Source of the DNA: Bacteroides sp.
GTDB taxonomy: Bacteria > Bacteroidota > Bacteroidia > Bacteroidales > Bacteroidaceae
Reading direction: 5' to 3'
DNA: 64,000 nt
NCBI GenBank assembly: GCA_021201335.1
Contig: JAJQFD010000040.1
Coordinates: 62,001-126,000 of the forward strand
In this document: positions 17,026-30,840 of the stretch, piece by piece
Position numbering within the stretch: the first letter of the stretch is position 1
Layout: each line of letters starts with the position of its first letter
Program-made: the position numbers and the translations under genes
The notes under the pieces: generated by a model
The model's database searches: none
Told to the model about the DNA's origin: nothing
The model's input: only the letters and a program-made list of their open reading frames with translations

Positions 17026-20000
17026 ATGAGAATTAAAATGAAGTATGCTATTCTTTGTATGATTAGCTTTTTAATGATTACACTAACACCAGATGTTTCT
17101 GCAAGTATAGCGGAAAGCTATCAGAATCGAACGGTGTCGGGTGTAGTAAAGGATTTGTATGGCGAACCAATGCCAGGAGTAAGTATTGTATTGAAGGGAT
17201 CAACTACAGGTACCATCACGGATTTTGATGGTAACTTTTCTCTATCAATTTCGGATAATAATGCGGTTCTTGTTATTTCTTTTGTAGGGCATAAGACTCA
17301 GGAAGTAAAAGTAGGAGCCAGCAATCATCTGAATATAACCATTGAAGAAGACACCCAAACACTGGACGAAGTGGTTGTGGTAGGTTATGGTGTGCAGAAG
17401 AAGGTTAACCTTACCGGATCGGTATCAAATGTATCGGGTGATAAAATCGAAGGGAGAGCGTTGACCAACTTATCATCTGGTTTAGCTGGTTTGGCTTCAG
17501 GTATCACAGTAACCCAAAGCTCCGGTAAACCAGGAGATGATAATGCAAATATTCGTATAAGGGGTGTAAGTACTTTTAATGATGATGAGAGAGGGCCATT
17601 GGTTGTTATTGATGGTTCAATTGGTGAAATGAATTCTGTCAATCCAAACGATGTTGAATCCATTGTAACTTTAAAGGATGCTGCCTCTGCTGCTATTTAT
17701 GGTTCCCGTGCTGCCAATGGTGTTATTTTGATTACAACTAAAAAAGGAAAACAGGATAGTCCTCCCCGAGTAAATTATACAGGAATTCTGTCGACTACCC
17801 GACCCAGTAAGAATTTTAAATTCCTTACTAATTATGCAGATTATATGACGGCATTTAACAAGGCCAGAGGAAATATGGGTCTGGATGATCATTATCAGCA
17901 AACAACTATTGATGATTGGCGTACAGCTTCACAAAATCCAAATGGAATGAGTGAATGGGGAATTCCAAACTGGCTGGCTTATCCTAATACAGACTGGACA
18001 GACGAAATGTTTCAAAGTAACATTATGCAAAATCATAACCTGTCGATAACAGGTGGAAGTAAGAATACAAACTATTTGCTTTCTTTAGGAGCACTCTACA
18101 ATCCAGGTACGTTGGATAACACTGCAATGCAACGATACAATGTACGTGTGAATGTAGATACCCGGATAACAGATTTCCTGAAAGTAGGAACACAAACCTA
18201 TATGATGAAAGAATTCAGTGAACCGGGTGATACCAATTTCACTTATATGTTCCAAACAAATCCAGGTATGATTGGAAAGCATAATGGTAAATTTGGGGCA
18301 CCGGAGGCAGACGAAGAGAAAAAAGATTTGAATAATATCTATCGCTCGACTGCTATGACCGGAGGAGAAATAACGAAAACACGTTTAAATACAAGTTGGT
18401 TTGCTGAAATTGATTTCTTCAAGGGTTTAAAAGGAAAATTTAATGCCAATTATCAGGAATATTCCAAGGCAACTGACACTTATTCACAACATACGGAAGG
18501 TTATAGTTTCCGGCATAATGAAGTAATCATTTCAACTCCTACATTAGATCAGGCAACTGTGACTTATGAAATGGACAGACAATATCAATATACTCTTACA
18601 GGAACATTGAATTACATGAATACTTTTGGTGACCATGATATAAATGTTCTTTTAGGGTATGAACAATTCTATTACAATACCCGGACAGACAATGCTCAAA
18701 AGAAAGGGTTAATAGATTTCTCTATTCATGATATGCAGTCGGCATCTGAAATGGTATATATTAATTATCATAAAGATAAGGATCTCTCGGAACGTGACTA
18801 CGGAATGTTATCGTATTTTGGCCGTTTAAACTATGTATATAAAGGCCGTTATCTATTTGAAGCTAACTTTCGTAGAGATGGTTCTTCAAAATTTCATCCT
18901 GATCATCGGTGGGGTACTTTTCCTTCTTTCTCTGCCGGATGGCGTATTTCGGAAGAATCTTTTATGGCCAATACCCGCTCATTCCTGGATAATTTAAAAC
19001 TTCGCGTTTCATGGGGTAAATTAGGAAATGTAACTTCCGATTACTATGATTGGCAGTCTTCTTACTCAAAAGTAAATTATTCTTTTGGTGGAAATATATT
19101 GAATGGATTAGCAGTTACAAAGTTTGGTAATCCGATTATTATGTGGGAGAATATTAAATCAACAGGAATTGGTTTGGATGCTTCCTTTCTCAATAACAGA
19201 TTAAATCTGGAATTTGATTTTTACAATAAAGTAACCGAGAAGATTCTGACAACTCCTTCAATGCCATTGACTATGGGTACAGGTAAGGGTCCAACAGAAA
19301 ATACTTCTGATATGAGAAATAGGGGTATTGACCTGACTGTAGGTTGGAATGACCGGATTAAAGATTTTAACTATGGAGTAAGTGTCAACTTCTCTTATAA
19401 TCAAAATGAAGTAATTGATTATAAAGGCAAATTTGAAGCTAAATGGGACGGTGATAATTATGTCTCTAATTTTGGTAATACAGTTGATTACAGAGTAGCA
19501 TCAGATGGCACAGTAGACCAAAATAGAATTCGTACGGAAGGACGCATGATTGATGAATGGTATCTTCGCAAAAGATATACCGGTACAGGAAGTTATAAAG
19601 ATGCTAGTGGACAAGTTGATCCTAACGGAGGTCCAAGGGATGGTATGATTCGTACGGAGGCAGATATGCAATGGGTAAAAGATATGCAGGCTGCCGGCTA
19701 TATTTTCCAACCCAAAAATGATATAGGTAAGGGGCAATTGAATTATGGAGAATATATCTATGCGGACTTAAATGGTGATAAAATATTTGGAAATGAACAT
19801 GACCGGGAATTTACAGGGAAGTCAACTATGCCTAAATATAATTTGGGAATTAACCTGAATGCTTCCTGGAAGAATTTCGATTTTTCTATGACTTGGGCGG
19901 GAAGTTTTGGTATGTATTATCATATTTATGAAAGAGGAGTAACCGGATCGGTTGTAAGTGATGGTGAACAGATCTCTGCTGATGTATTTAAAGATTACTA

Positions 20001-20340
20001 TTATTACAATGAATCTAATCCAAATGATCCGGCAAACAATATTAATGCTCGTTATCCCAGCTTAAAATATGGAACAGGAACTTTGGGTAATTACATTGCA
20101 AATTCAAGTTATTTGTATAAAGCCTCCTTCTTAAAACTCAGAAATCTGCAAATCGGTTATACCCTTCCTAAATCAATTGTGAATAAAATGTGTATGCAAA
20201 ATCTGAGGGTGTTTATAGCGGGTGAAAATCTCTTGACTATATCAAAAGACTTCCCAGGGCTTGATCCTGAAATTGGTAGCAAGGTAAATGCATATCCTCT
20301 TCCACAACAATTCTCGGCAGGTTTAAGTATAACATTCTAA
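17026..20340 (+). CDS. SusC/RagA TonB-linked outer membrane transporter
   Basis: 1,104 residues with signal peptide, a carboxypeptidase-like regulatory domain (about 35-110, VSGVVKDLYGEPMPGVSIVL), TonB box region DEVVVVGYG, plug domain (about 125-235) and a large barrel. It has no STN domain, so it should not be controlled through an anti-sigma like the first locus. It forms the import channel for oligosaccharides released at the surface and is followed after 12 bp by its SusD partner. It is one of the two intact genes of this locus. Confidence 0.95.
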   Translation: MRIKMKYAILCMISFLMITLTPDVSASIAESYQNRTVSGVVKDLYGEPMPGVSIVLKGSTTGTITDFDGNFSLSISDNNAVLVISFVGHKTQEVKVGASNHLNITIEEDTQTLDEVVVVGYGVQKKVNLTGSVSNVSGDKIEGRALTNLSSGLAGLASGITVTQSSGKPGDDNANIRIRGVSTFNDDERGPLVVIDGSIGEMNSVNPNDVESIVTLKDAASAAIYGSRAANGVILITTKKGKQDSPPRVNYTGILSTTRPSKNFKFLTNYADYMTAFNKARGNMGLDDHYQQTTIDDWRTASQNPNGMSEWGIPNWLAYPNTDWTDEMFQSNIMQNHNLSITGGSKNTNYLLSLGALYNPGTLDNTAMQRYNVRVNVDTRITDFLKVGTQTYMMKEFSEPGDTNFTYMFQTNPGMIGKHNGKFGAPEADEEKKDLNNIYRSTAMTGGEITKTRLNTSWFAEIDFFKGLKGKFNANYQEYSKATDTYSQHTEGYSFRHNEVIISTPTLDQATVTYEMDRQYQYTLTGTLNYMNTFGDHDINVLLGYEQFYYNTRTDNAQKKGLIDFSIHDMQSASEMVYINYHKDKDLSERDYGMLSYFGRLNYVYKGRYLFEANFRRDGSSKFHPDHRWGTFPSFSAGWRISEESFMANTRSFLDNLKLRVSWGKLGNVTSDYYDWQSSYSKVNYSFGGNILNGLAVTKFGNPIIMWENIKSTGIGLDASFLNNRLNLEFDFYNKVTEKILTTPSMPLTMGTGKGPTENTSDMRNRGIDLTVGWNDRIKDFNYGVSVNFSYNQNEVIDYKGKFEAKWDGDNYVSNFGNTVDYRVASDGTVDQNRIRTEGRMIDEWYLRKRYTGTGSYKDASGQVDPNGGPRDGMIRTEADMQWVKDMQAAGYIFQPKNDIGKGQLNYGEYIYADLNGDKIFGNEHDREFTGKSTMPKYNLGINLNASWKNFDFSMTWAGSFGMYYHIYERGVTGSVVSDGEQISADVFKDYYYYNESNPNDPANNINARYPSLKYGTGTLGNYIANSSYLYKASFLKLRNLQIGYTLPKSIVNKMCMQNLRVFIAGENLLTISKDFPGLDPEIGSKVNAYPLPQQFSAGLSITF

Positions 20341-20352
20341 AAGTAAAATACA

Positions 20353-22196
20353 ATGAAAAAAATATTTAATATATTATTGGCATTAATCATTATTAGCCAG
20401 TGCATGTTTACTTCGTGTACAGATATATTGGACACTGCCCCCAATAATAAGCCGGCATCCAGTACGATGTGGACGACAGCGAACCTCACTGAAATGGGTA
20501 TGGCAGGTATTTATGCCAATTTACGCGATCTATGTTTAAAGACAAACAATGGTAATACAGATCCAGTTGGTTTTTATGGATTTGACTGTTATGGAGTTAC
20601 CGGACAAATGGTTAGAAATGTTCGTTTAACCAGTGGTCCGAATGTGAGTAATGAGGTGTTTAGTGAAACCTGGAAAAAATTATATGAAGGTGTACATAGA
20701 GCCAATGATGCCATTGCAAATTTACCAGTGAAATCACCTGTTTCAGCCGAAAAGAAAGCTCAATATGTAGCCGAGGCAAAATTCCTCAGAGCATTTTACT
20801 ATTATATGTTGAATCAGCTTTATAAAGGAGTACCTTATTATGATGTACCTATTACACCGGCAGAAGCTATTAAGGGACAGGAAACAGAAGAATTTATTTG
20901 GGAAAAAGTGATTGCAGATTTAACAGATTGCATCAACGAACCAAATCTTCCTGACAATGATTATAAAAATGGGCGGGTGACTAAAGGAGCTGCATATGCC
21001 TTGAGAGGTAAAGCTTATATGTATATCAATAAATATAGTGAAGCTGCAAGTGATTTCTCTAAAGTGGCTGGATGTGGTTATTCGCTCTTTCAGGGGGGGG
21101 ATATAAAGAACTCTTCCTATTAGAGAATGAAGCTTGTGAAGAAATGATATTCAGGGTACAAAATATCGCAGAAAAGGATTATGGAAATAAGGTACAACGT
21201 TATGTAGGAAGTAATTCTGCCACTGGAGGAGGAACAACCAATGGCTGGAATGACTTTATGGCTACTCCTGATGTAGTAGATCTATATGAAAATGCAGATG
21301 GAACTCCTTTTGACTGGGATAAGTTAATACCTGGATATAGCACCATGGAGCCTGCAAAAAGAGAAGTATTTTTCTTACGTGATATTAAGAAAGATGGGAA
21401 GGAAATTAGTGCTGATAAAGTTACAGCAGCGGTCGAAGCGCGTCTGACGGCTTTAGCTGAGAAATACCCCGATGTTCGTTCTTACTATCTGGAAGAAGGA
21501 AATGAAGCTCGGATACGTAAAGCTTACACCGCCCGTGATCCGCGTTTAGAAATGAATGTGATAACTCCGTATTCAACTTTCAGAGGCTGGAGAAATGCAC
21601 CAGCAGAAGAATTTGTTTCTACTTATCGAATTCCTACAGCAAAAAATAGTTCCCGAGATGATAGAGAGATTGGTGATTTCTGGCCTAATGGTGGTAACCT
21701 GAATAGCAATAACAGTTATTATTTCCACCGCAAATTTGTGTGGGAAGGTTATAATACAGTTGAACGCGATTATGGACCAACAGACGAACCTATTATCAGA
21801 TATGCGGATGTTCTTTTGGCTTGGGCTGAAGCCTTAGTTGAATTAGATCAGTTATCTGAAGCAGCAGCGAAAGTAAACGAGGTAAGAGGCCGTAAAAGTG
21901 TTGAAATGCCGGATGTAACCTATACTGATAAAAATGATTTGCGCAATAAGGTAAGAGATGAAAGAAGAAGAGAGTTTGTAAACGAAGGAGTTAACTTCTT
22001 TGATGAAATGCGCTGGGGTACACTCAAAGAAAATAAATTTTATGAGGGTAACGGATCAAAAAGTATCTGGGGTACTGTGATTGGTGGTACGGTATATGTA
22101 TGGCCTTCAACCGGAGATTTAAATATCTGGCCTGTTCCTTCTGTAGAAATTGAAAAGAATAAGAACCTCCAAAAGACTCCAGGATGGACTTATTAA
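20353..22196 (+). pseudogene. SusD/RagB-like lipoprotein, frame broken at a poly-G tract
   Basis: Read through, it is about 614 residues with lipobox Cys24 region (TSCTDILDT), the TPR-like helices (AKFLRAFYYYMLNQLYKGVPYY) and the C-terminal SusD domain ending DLNIWPVPSVEIEKN. A tract of eight G (21093-21100) ends the first frame at 21123, while the -1 frame carries the rest (KELFLLENEACEEMIF onwards). Nine or six G would restore the gene. It is translationally linked to susC, 12 bp upstream. The tract could be phase-variable, a decayed site or a sequencing error. Confidence 0.85.
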
Positions 22197-22242
22197 TACA
22201 ACGTATCTTCTTTAATAGGTATACATTATAAATTTCCCCCTA

Positions 22243-22279
22243 AAAGCCAGCCTCCTTCTTTCCAGCAGGCTGGCTTTTT
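22243..22279 (+). terminator. Intrinsic terminator after susD
   Basis: AAAGCCAGCCT and AGGCTGGCTTT make a perfect 11-pair stem with a 13-base loop and a T5 tail. It separates susCD from the GH2 gene, which has its own -7 box. Confidence 0.88.
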
Positions 22280-22381
22280 CTTACCTACACCTATTTTGTT
22301 TATCAATTCAATCTAGTGTTTTTACTCCATAAGGATGATAATAAACAGCTAACAGGTGATTAAAGATTTAAATAGCTTCCT

Positions 22382-22389
22382 TATATTTG
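22382..22389 (+). promoter_or_regulatory. -7 box for the GH2 gene
   Basis: TATATTTG matches TAnnTTTG, only 17 bp before the ATG, so the leader would be about a dozen bases. No TTTG -33 is visible. Confidence 0.5.
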
Positions 22390-22397
22390 TTTTATAA

Positions 22398-25847
<3,450 letters not shown>

Positions 25848-25909
25848 AATAGGAGAGCATAAAGAATTTGATTGTTCGGTAAAAGAAGACTGAATTCTTT
25901 TCAAGTAAC

Positions 25910-25940
25910 GCAGCGGTAGGACATCTATCGCTGCTTTTTT
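25910..25940 (+). terminator. Intrinsic terminator after the GH2 gene
   Basis: GCAGCGGTAG and CTATCGCTGC pair over ten positions with one wobble and a five-base loop, followed by six T. It lies 63 bp after the GH2 stop. Confidence 0.85.
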
Positions 25941-25963
25941 ATGGGTATGATGCATTCAAAAGA

Positions 25964-26035
25964 CTACCGCAAGTGGAGACAAATGCTACCGGAAGATGAG
26001 ACGGATGTAACCGGGATTTTGTACGAGTCCTACCG
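25964..26035 (-). repeat. 22-bp-period CCGGTAG-like repeat, locus 2
   Basis: On the minus strand the cores ACGGTAG, CCGGTTA, CCGGTAG and GCGGTAG begin 22 bp apart. In plus coordinates the CTACCG-type cores start at 25964, 25986, 26008 and 26030. Read in the minus direction the array runs into the hairpin at 25910-25940, the same repeat-then-hairpin order as locus 1. Confidence 0.7.
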
Positions 26036-26178
26036 TCTTTAGATCAGAGAAAAATCTTTTCAATAGGGAGGCCGGAATGAAACAGCTGTGGAATTTTATT
26101 AAATGTTTTTAATCAGTTCTATGCACATTTATAGTTGTATAACTTATCTTTACACGCACTAAACCAACTTCCAAAATA

Positions 26179-28602
26179 ATGAAACGATTGAACCTATTGT
26201 TTATTCTGACGGCTTTACTCTCAGGTAATGTAGAAGCTGACGAACTTAAGTTATGGTATGCGCAACCAGCCCAGGAATGGGTAGAGGCTTTACCGCTCGG
26301 AAATTCCCGGTTGGGAGTAATGGTATATGGCAATCCGGCACAGGAAGAGTTGCAATTAAACGAAGAAACGGTATGGGGTGGGGGACCGCATCGGAATGAC
26401 CAGCCGAAAGCCCTGAAAGCCCTGCCTAACGTACGTCAATTGATTTTTGAAGGGAAAAACGAAGAAGCCCAACAAATAATTGACAGTGAATTCAGAACTC
26501 CCCAAAATGGAATGCCTTACCAAACCATCGGTAGTTTACTGCTGAACTTTCCCGGACATGAAGAATACTCGGATTACTACCGGGATCTGAATATCGAAAA
26601 TGCGATAGCAACCACCCAATATAAAGTTGGTGAAGTGAGTTATAAGCGTGAAGTTTTTGCTTCCTTTACCGATAATGTAATCATCGTCAGGTTAACATCT
26701 GATAAGCCGGGGGCGTTGTCTTTTACTGCAAAATACAATTCTCCTTTAGATCATATCGTCCTCAAAAAAAACAATAAACTGATTCTTGCTGGTCAGGGAG
26801 CCACCCATGAAGGCATTCCTCCCGCCATTAAAGTGGAGAATCAGGTATACGCTCAAAGTACGGATGGAACTGTAACCGTGGAATCTGACAAGATTACTGT
26901 TTCCAATGCGACGGTTGTTACCCTTTATATTTCCGCAGCTACTAACTTTGTAAATTACCGCGATGTAAGTGGAAATCAATCTAAAAGAGCCTCAGATTAT
27001 TTAAAGGCAGCTTTGAAGAAATCGTATGAACAGGTAAAGTCAGACCACATCAAATATTATCAGAACCAGTTTAATCGGGTGAAGTTTGAACTGGGTTCTT
27101 CCGAAGCCTCCAAGGAGCAAACCCATTTACGGGTAAAGAACTTCCATAAAGGAAACGATTTATCACTGGCGGTACTTATGTTCCAGTATGGGCGATACTT
27201 ACTCATTTCGTCTTCGCAACCTGGCGGTCAGCCTGCCAATCTACAGGGAATCTGGAACGATAAATTGCTGGCTCCGTGGGATGGAAAATATACCATCAAT
27301 ATTAATACCGAAATGAATTACTGGCCTGCTGAAGTAACCAATTTGAGTGAAACGCACCTGCCTTTGGTACAAATGGTGAAAGAACTTTCGGAAAGCGGCA
27401 GGCAGACTGCCCGTGATATGTACGGATGCAATGGCTGGGTTACGCATCATAATACCGATCTCTGGCGTAGTTGTGGGGTCGTTGATGGGGCTTATTACGG
27501 CATGTGGCCGAATGGAGGAGCCTGGTTGGCACAGCATCTGTGGGAACGTTATCTGTATTCAGGGGATCAGGAATACCTGAAAGAAGTCTACCCAGCCCTC
27601 AAAGGATCGGCTGATTTCTTCCTGGATTATTTGGTTGAACATCCTGTTTACAAATGGATGGTAACCTGTCCGTCGAACTCACCTGAACATGGTCCGGGAA
27701 AATCTTCCATAACAGCCGGTTGTACGATGGATAACCAGATTGCTTTCGATGTTCTTTCCAATACCCGGAAAGCTTGTTTAATAGTGGGTGAAGATGCGGA
27801 ATATGCGCAACGTCTGGAAACGATGATCAAACGTTTGCCGCCTATGCAGATCGGGCAATATAATCAGTTACAGGAATGGCTGGCCGATTTGGATGATCCG
27901 AAGAACGATCATCGTCATGTCTCTCATCTGTACGGATTATATCCTAGTAACCAGATCTCTCCCTATTCACATCCGGTTCTTTTCCAGGCTGCTAAGAATT
28001 CCTTGGTATACCGGGGGGATATGGCTACCGGATGATCCATCGGTTGGAAAATTAATCTGTGGGCCCGCCTCTTGGATGGTAATCATGCCTATAAAATCAT
28101 CAATAACATGTTGGTATTGGTGGAACCGAATCAAAGAGAAGGACGCACCTATCCCAATTTGTTTGACGCACATCCTCCTTTCCAGATAGACGGTAACTTT
28201 GGTTATACGGCAGGGATCGCCGAAATGCTCATGCAAAGTCACGACGGGGCAGTGCATCTCTTACCTGCTCTACCGGATGCCTGGCGCAAAGGAAGTATCA
28301 GCGGTTTAAGAACCCGGGGAGGTTTTGAGGTTTCGATGGAGTGGGACGGGGTACAACTCAGTACGGCTACTATTCTTTCCACTAACGGAGGTAATCTTCG
28401 CATCCGTTCTTATGTACCTTTATCGGGAGAAGGGTTAAGAGAAGCACAGGGGGAAAATCCGAATCCATTTTTTCAGAGGCCCGGTATCAAAACACCGCTT
28501 GTCTCGGATAAAATCAGGCCACAGGTTCCCGTGTTGTATCAAATTTATGAGTATGATATGGAAACAGAAGCCGGGAAAAGTTACACCGTTCGGCTAAAAT
28601 AA
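26179..28602 (+). pseudogene. GH95 alpha-L-fucosidase/galactosidase family enzyme with an in-frame opal codon
   Basis: 808 codons with one internal TGA (28033-28035). Signal peptide, N-terminal beta domain (LKLWYAQPAQEWVEALPLGN), the alpha/alpha barrel with the Asn pair in NINTEMNYWPAE and the proposed general acid in PSNSPEH, then a C-terminal beta domain. Family members read GTGWS or ATGWS at the break, so TGG has become TGA; the rest ([15 protein letters not shown]) continues in frame to 28602. The stop removes the last part of the barrel and the C-terminal domain. GH95 enzymes release alpha-L-fucose or alpha-L-galactose; which one is not decidable here. Confidence 0.9.
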
Positions 28603-28606
28603 AAGG

Positions 28607-28644
28607 AAGGATATGTAACCGGGCTTCAAAGGTTACATATCCTT
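28607..28644. terminator. Strong bidirectional terminator hairpin
   Basis: AAGGATATGTAACC and GGTTACATATCCTT form a perfect 14-pair stem with a ten-base loop between the converging GH95 (+) and DUF4488 (-) genes. Confidence 0.8.
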
Positions 28645-28681
28645 CACTTCTTGAGGATGACTATACAGCCAATCTAATATA

Positions 28682-29188
28682 TTATCTTACCAGATCTGCC
28701 GGGTACTTCTCCGGCATTTCTACGCGTTTCCATACTTCATGATACCAGGAATCCACAACGTTTCCTTTTTCATCTTTTTCGATATAAAACTTTAGGTATA
28801 GATAGTCTTCATCCCCTTTTTCATCCAGGGCGAAATATAAGGTGTTTACCTGGTCGTCAAGCATGGGTAAGTGAATATTACGCTCAATGCTTTCGGTGTA
28901 AATAGTATCACATACCTGTTTATAGCTTCCGTAACCTGTTACGATTGCACCTTTATTGGGAATAACAGTAAAGTTGGTGATACGTCCGTCGTCAGTCAGT
29001 ACTTTGAAAGTGTAACTAGGTTTAATTTCGCCGGGAGATTCAGGAGAGGGGGCTACATAAGAACACATTTGCCAGATGCCTTTCAGTTTAGTGTCTTGAA
29101 AGTTTTTCTTACTTTTCTTCTGGGCCATTGCATTTGGTACCATCAGCAGCATCGCCGCCAATAAGGTAAAGAAATAACGTGCTTTCAT
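28682..29188 (-). CDS. DUF4488 secreted protein
   Basis: 168 residues from the Met that opens a clear signal peptide (MKARYFFTLLAAMLLM, cleaved near NAMAQ). A further upstream start would bury the signal, so it is not chosen. The body fits the DUF4488 family of Bacteroidales (LKGIWQMCSYV, PGEIKPSYTFKVL), a lipocalin-like beta domain of unknown function. A TACCTTTG -7 box lies 67 bp upstream. It is a single-gene unit. Confidence 0.75.
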   Translation of the reverse strand: MKARYFFTLLAAMLLMVPNAMAQKKSKKNFQDTKLKGIWQMCSYVAPSPESPGEIKPSYTFKVLTDDGRITNFTVIPNKGAIVTGYGSYKQVCDTIYTESIERNIHLPMLDDQVNTLYFALDEKGDEDYLYLKFYIEKDEKGNVVDSWYHEVWKRVEMPEKYPADLVR

Positions 29189-29254
29189 ACCGATATATAA
29201 TTGGTTAGTAACTAATTTGATCCCAATTAATTGCAAAGGATTTTTGCTATGTAC

Positions 29255-29262
29255 CAAAGGTA
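29255..29262 (-). promoter_or_regulatory. -7 box for the DUF4488 gene
   Basis: TACCTTTG on the minus strand, 67 bp before the ATG at 29188, matches TAnnTTTG. Confidence 0.5.
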
Positions 29263-29316
29263 CAAAAATGTTTTAATTATTAAAAAAATCTGGCATTTAA
29301 ATACCAAATTATTTTG

Positions 29317-30096
29317 TTACCGTTCATTTAGCCACCAATCAATCATCTTTCTTGCCAAACTTAGTTTACGCGGAAGTTCCGGCAAGTGTTCTTTGGTATA
29401 AAATGCCCCTGCACATAATTCTTCTTCCTGAAGGCGGATCTCTCCACTTTCATAATCGGCGATAAACCCGACCATCAGTCCGTTAGGGAAAGGCCACGGC
29501 TGGCTACCGAAGTAGGTGATGTTTTTAATGGTGAGTCCAGTCTCTTCTAACACTTCTCGAGCTACACATTCTTCCAGGCTTTCTCCTGTTTCAAGAAATC
29601 CGGCCACCAGGCTATGGAAATTACCTTTGAAGTTACGTGCCCGCACCAGCAAAACAGAATCTCCTTTCCGTACTAATGCGAGGATAGCAGTGGAGATAGT
29701 GGGAAATATCTCGAAAGAACAAACAGGACACTTTTTGGCTATGGGAAGGAATTGTTTCATCGAGGCACCACATACCGGACAATATTGGGTGGTTCTATCC
29801 CAGAAGAGAATCTCCCGGGCTTTACCGGCCATTACAAATTGATCGTGCGGTAGTAAATCAAACGAACTCCGTAAATCAGTCATCAGGTACCGACCGTTTT
29901 CTTTTATATCGAATGAAATCTCCAATGCTTTACACAGACTTCCCTGTAAAGTTGATATTTCGTGAATGATAGGAGTCTTTTCAGATGAAACAGGAATTTC
30001 AATCTGGTAAGGTATGGAATAGGAATTATCTTTTTTTTCGAGGAGGAGTAAATCATTATCGAAAACGAACCACCAGTTAGGTTGTGGATTATTCAT
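29317..30096 (-). CDS. nudC: NAD+ diphosphatase (NudC-type Nudix hydrolase)
   Basis: 259 residues from the Met of MNNPQPNWW, since a -7 box (30122-30129) lies inside the longer reading frame. It hydrolyses NAD(H) to NMN(H) and AMP and, in relatives, removes NAD caps from RNA. A four-cysteine zinc ribbon (CPVC-x13-CPVC, about 105-124) precedes the Nudix box GFLETGESLEECVAREVLEE (about 165-185), and the NudC hallmark SQPWPFP follows at about 197. It is divergent from the gene at 30218. Confidence 0.92.
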   Translation of the reverse strand: MNNPQPNWWFVFDNDLLLLEKKDNSYSIPYQIEIPVSSEKTPIIHEISTLQGSLCKALEISFDIKENGRYLMTDLRSSFDLLPHDQFVMAGKAREILFWDRTTQYCPVCGASMKQFLPIAKKCPVCSFEIFPTISTAILALVRKGDSVLLVRARNFKGNFHSLVAGFLETGESLEECVAREVLEETGLTIKNITYFGSQPWPFPNGLMVGFIADYESGEIRLQEEELCAGAFYTKEHLPELPRKLSLARKMIDWWLNER

Positions 30097-30121
30097 GGGT
30101 TTCTTATTTAAAAATTTGCTG

Positions 30122-30129
30122 CAAAAGTA
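30122..30129 (-). promoter_or_regulatory. -7 box for nudC
   Basis: TACTTTTG on the minus strand, 26 bp before the nudC ATG. It fixes the shorter start. Confidence 0.55.
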
Positions 30130-30171
30130 CATAATTAACCAATGTAAGTATACAACAGAATATAAAAGTTT

Positions 30172-30179
30172 TATTTTTG
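30172..30179 (+). promoter_or_regulatory. -7 box for the secreted protein gene
   Basis: TATTTTTG on the plus strand, 39 bp before the ATG at 30218, back to back with the nudC promoter. Confidence 0.5.
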
Positions 30180-30217
30180 CAACCTTATTACTAACACTAA
30201 ATTATGAAGAACAGATT

Positions 30218-30817
30218 ATGAAAAAGCTATTCCTGATTACTATTCTGTGTTATTTGTCAGCTGCAGTTTACGCTCAAAGTATTGTTCTTACTTCCGGTTC
30301 ACTAGAGCCTTTGAAAGAGGAAAAGGTGATAAAGTTTGAGTTTACCTACGAGAATATGTTGGTCGGTAAAATGACCGAGGAAGAGTATGTATTGAAAAAG
30401 GTTTCCGGTTATAATGAAAAGGATCCGGGAAGAGGTGATGAATGGCGCGAAAAATGGTTTGCCGATCGGATCAATCGTTTCGAACCCAAGTTTATCGAGC
30501 TCTTTGATAAATACATGGAAAAAGTGGAAAAAGTATCCGGAGAAGAAGGAGCCAATTATGTTATCCTGTTGAATACAGAGTTTACAGAACCCGGATGGAA
30601 TGTAGGAGTGATGCGCATGAATGCTTCTATTGATATGAGAGGTAAGATCTTAAACATCGCCAGTGGGGAACAGATCGCGACATTTGTCATAAAGAAAGCA
30701 TCTGCCAGTAACTTTATGGGAACTGACTTTGATACAGGTTTTCGTATCCAGGAAACTTACGGAAAAGCAGGCCGCGAGTTTGCCAAGTTCCTTATCAAAA
30801 AAGGGAAGTTCAAATAG
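30218..30817 (+). CDS. Secreted protein of unknown function
   Basis: 199 residues with a signal peptide (MKKLFLITILCYLSAAVYAQ). The mature part starts SIVLTSGSLEPLKEEKVIKF and contains repeated beta strands and an amphipathic C-terminal helix ending FAKFLIKKGKFK. I do not recognise a named family. Related Bacteroidales proteins are annotated only as hypothetical. The start is the ATG opening the signal peptide; a longer frame to 30095 lacks a promoter position. Its stop lies within the hairpin shared with the converging ABC-F gene. Confidence 0.7.
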   Translation: MKKLFLITILCYLSAAVYAQSIVLTSGSLEPLKEEKVIKFEFTYENMLVGKMTEEEYVLKKVSGYNEKDPGRGDEWREKWFADRINRFEPKFIELFDKYMEKVEKVSGEEGANYVILLNTEFTEPGWNVGVMRMNASIDMRGKILNIASGEQIATFVIKKASASNFMGTDFDTGFRIQETYGKAGREFAKFLIKKGKFK

Positions 30818-30840
30818 TATCAGCCTTATAGACTGATACT
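30816..30840. terminator. Hairpin at converging gene ends
   Basis: AGTATCAG and CTGATACT form a perfect eight-pair stem that includes the stop codons of both converging genes (30218-30817 and 30826-32421). Confidence 0.6.

Larger units (their letters stand above)
25848..26178. other. Intergenic region with terminator and 22-bp repeats
   Basis: This 331-bp gap holds the GH2 terminator (25910-25940), the second 22-bp-period array (25964-26035) and a weak -7-like TATCTTTA at 26145-26152 before the GH95 gene. No coding region is seen. Confidence 0.7.
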
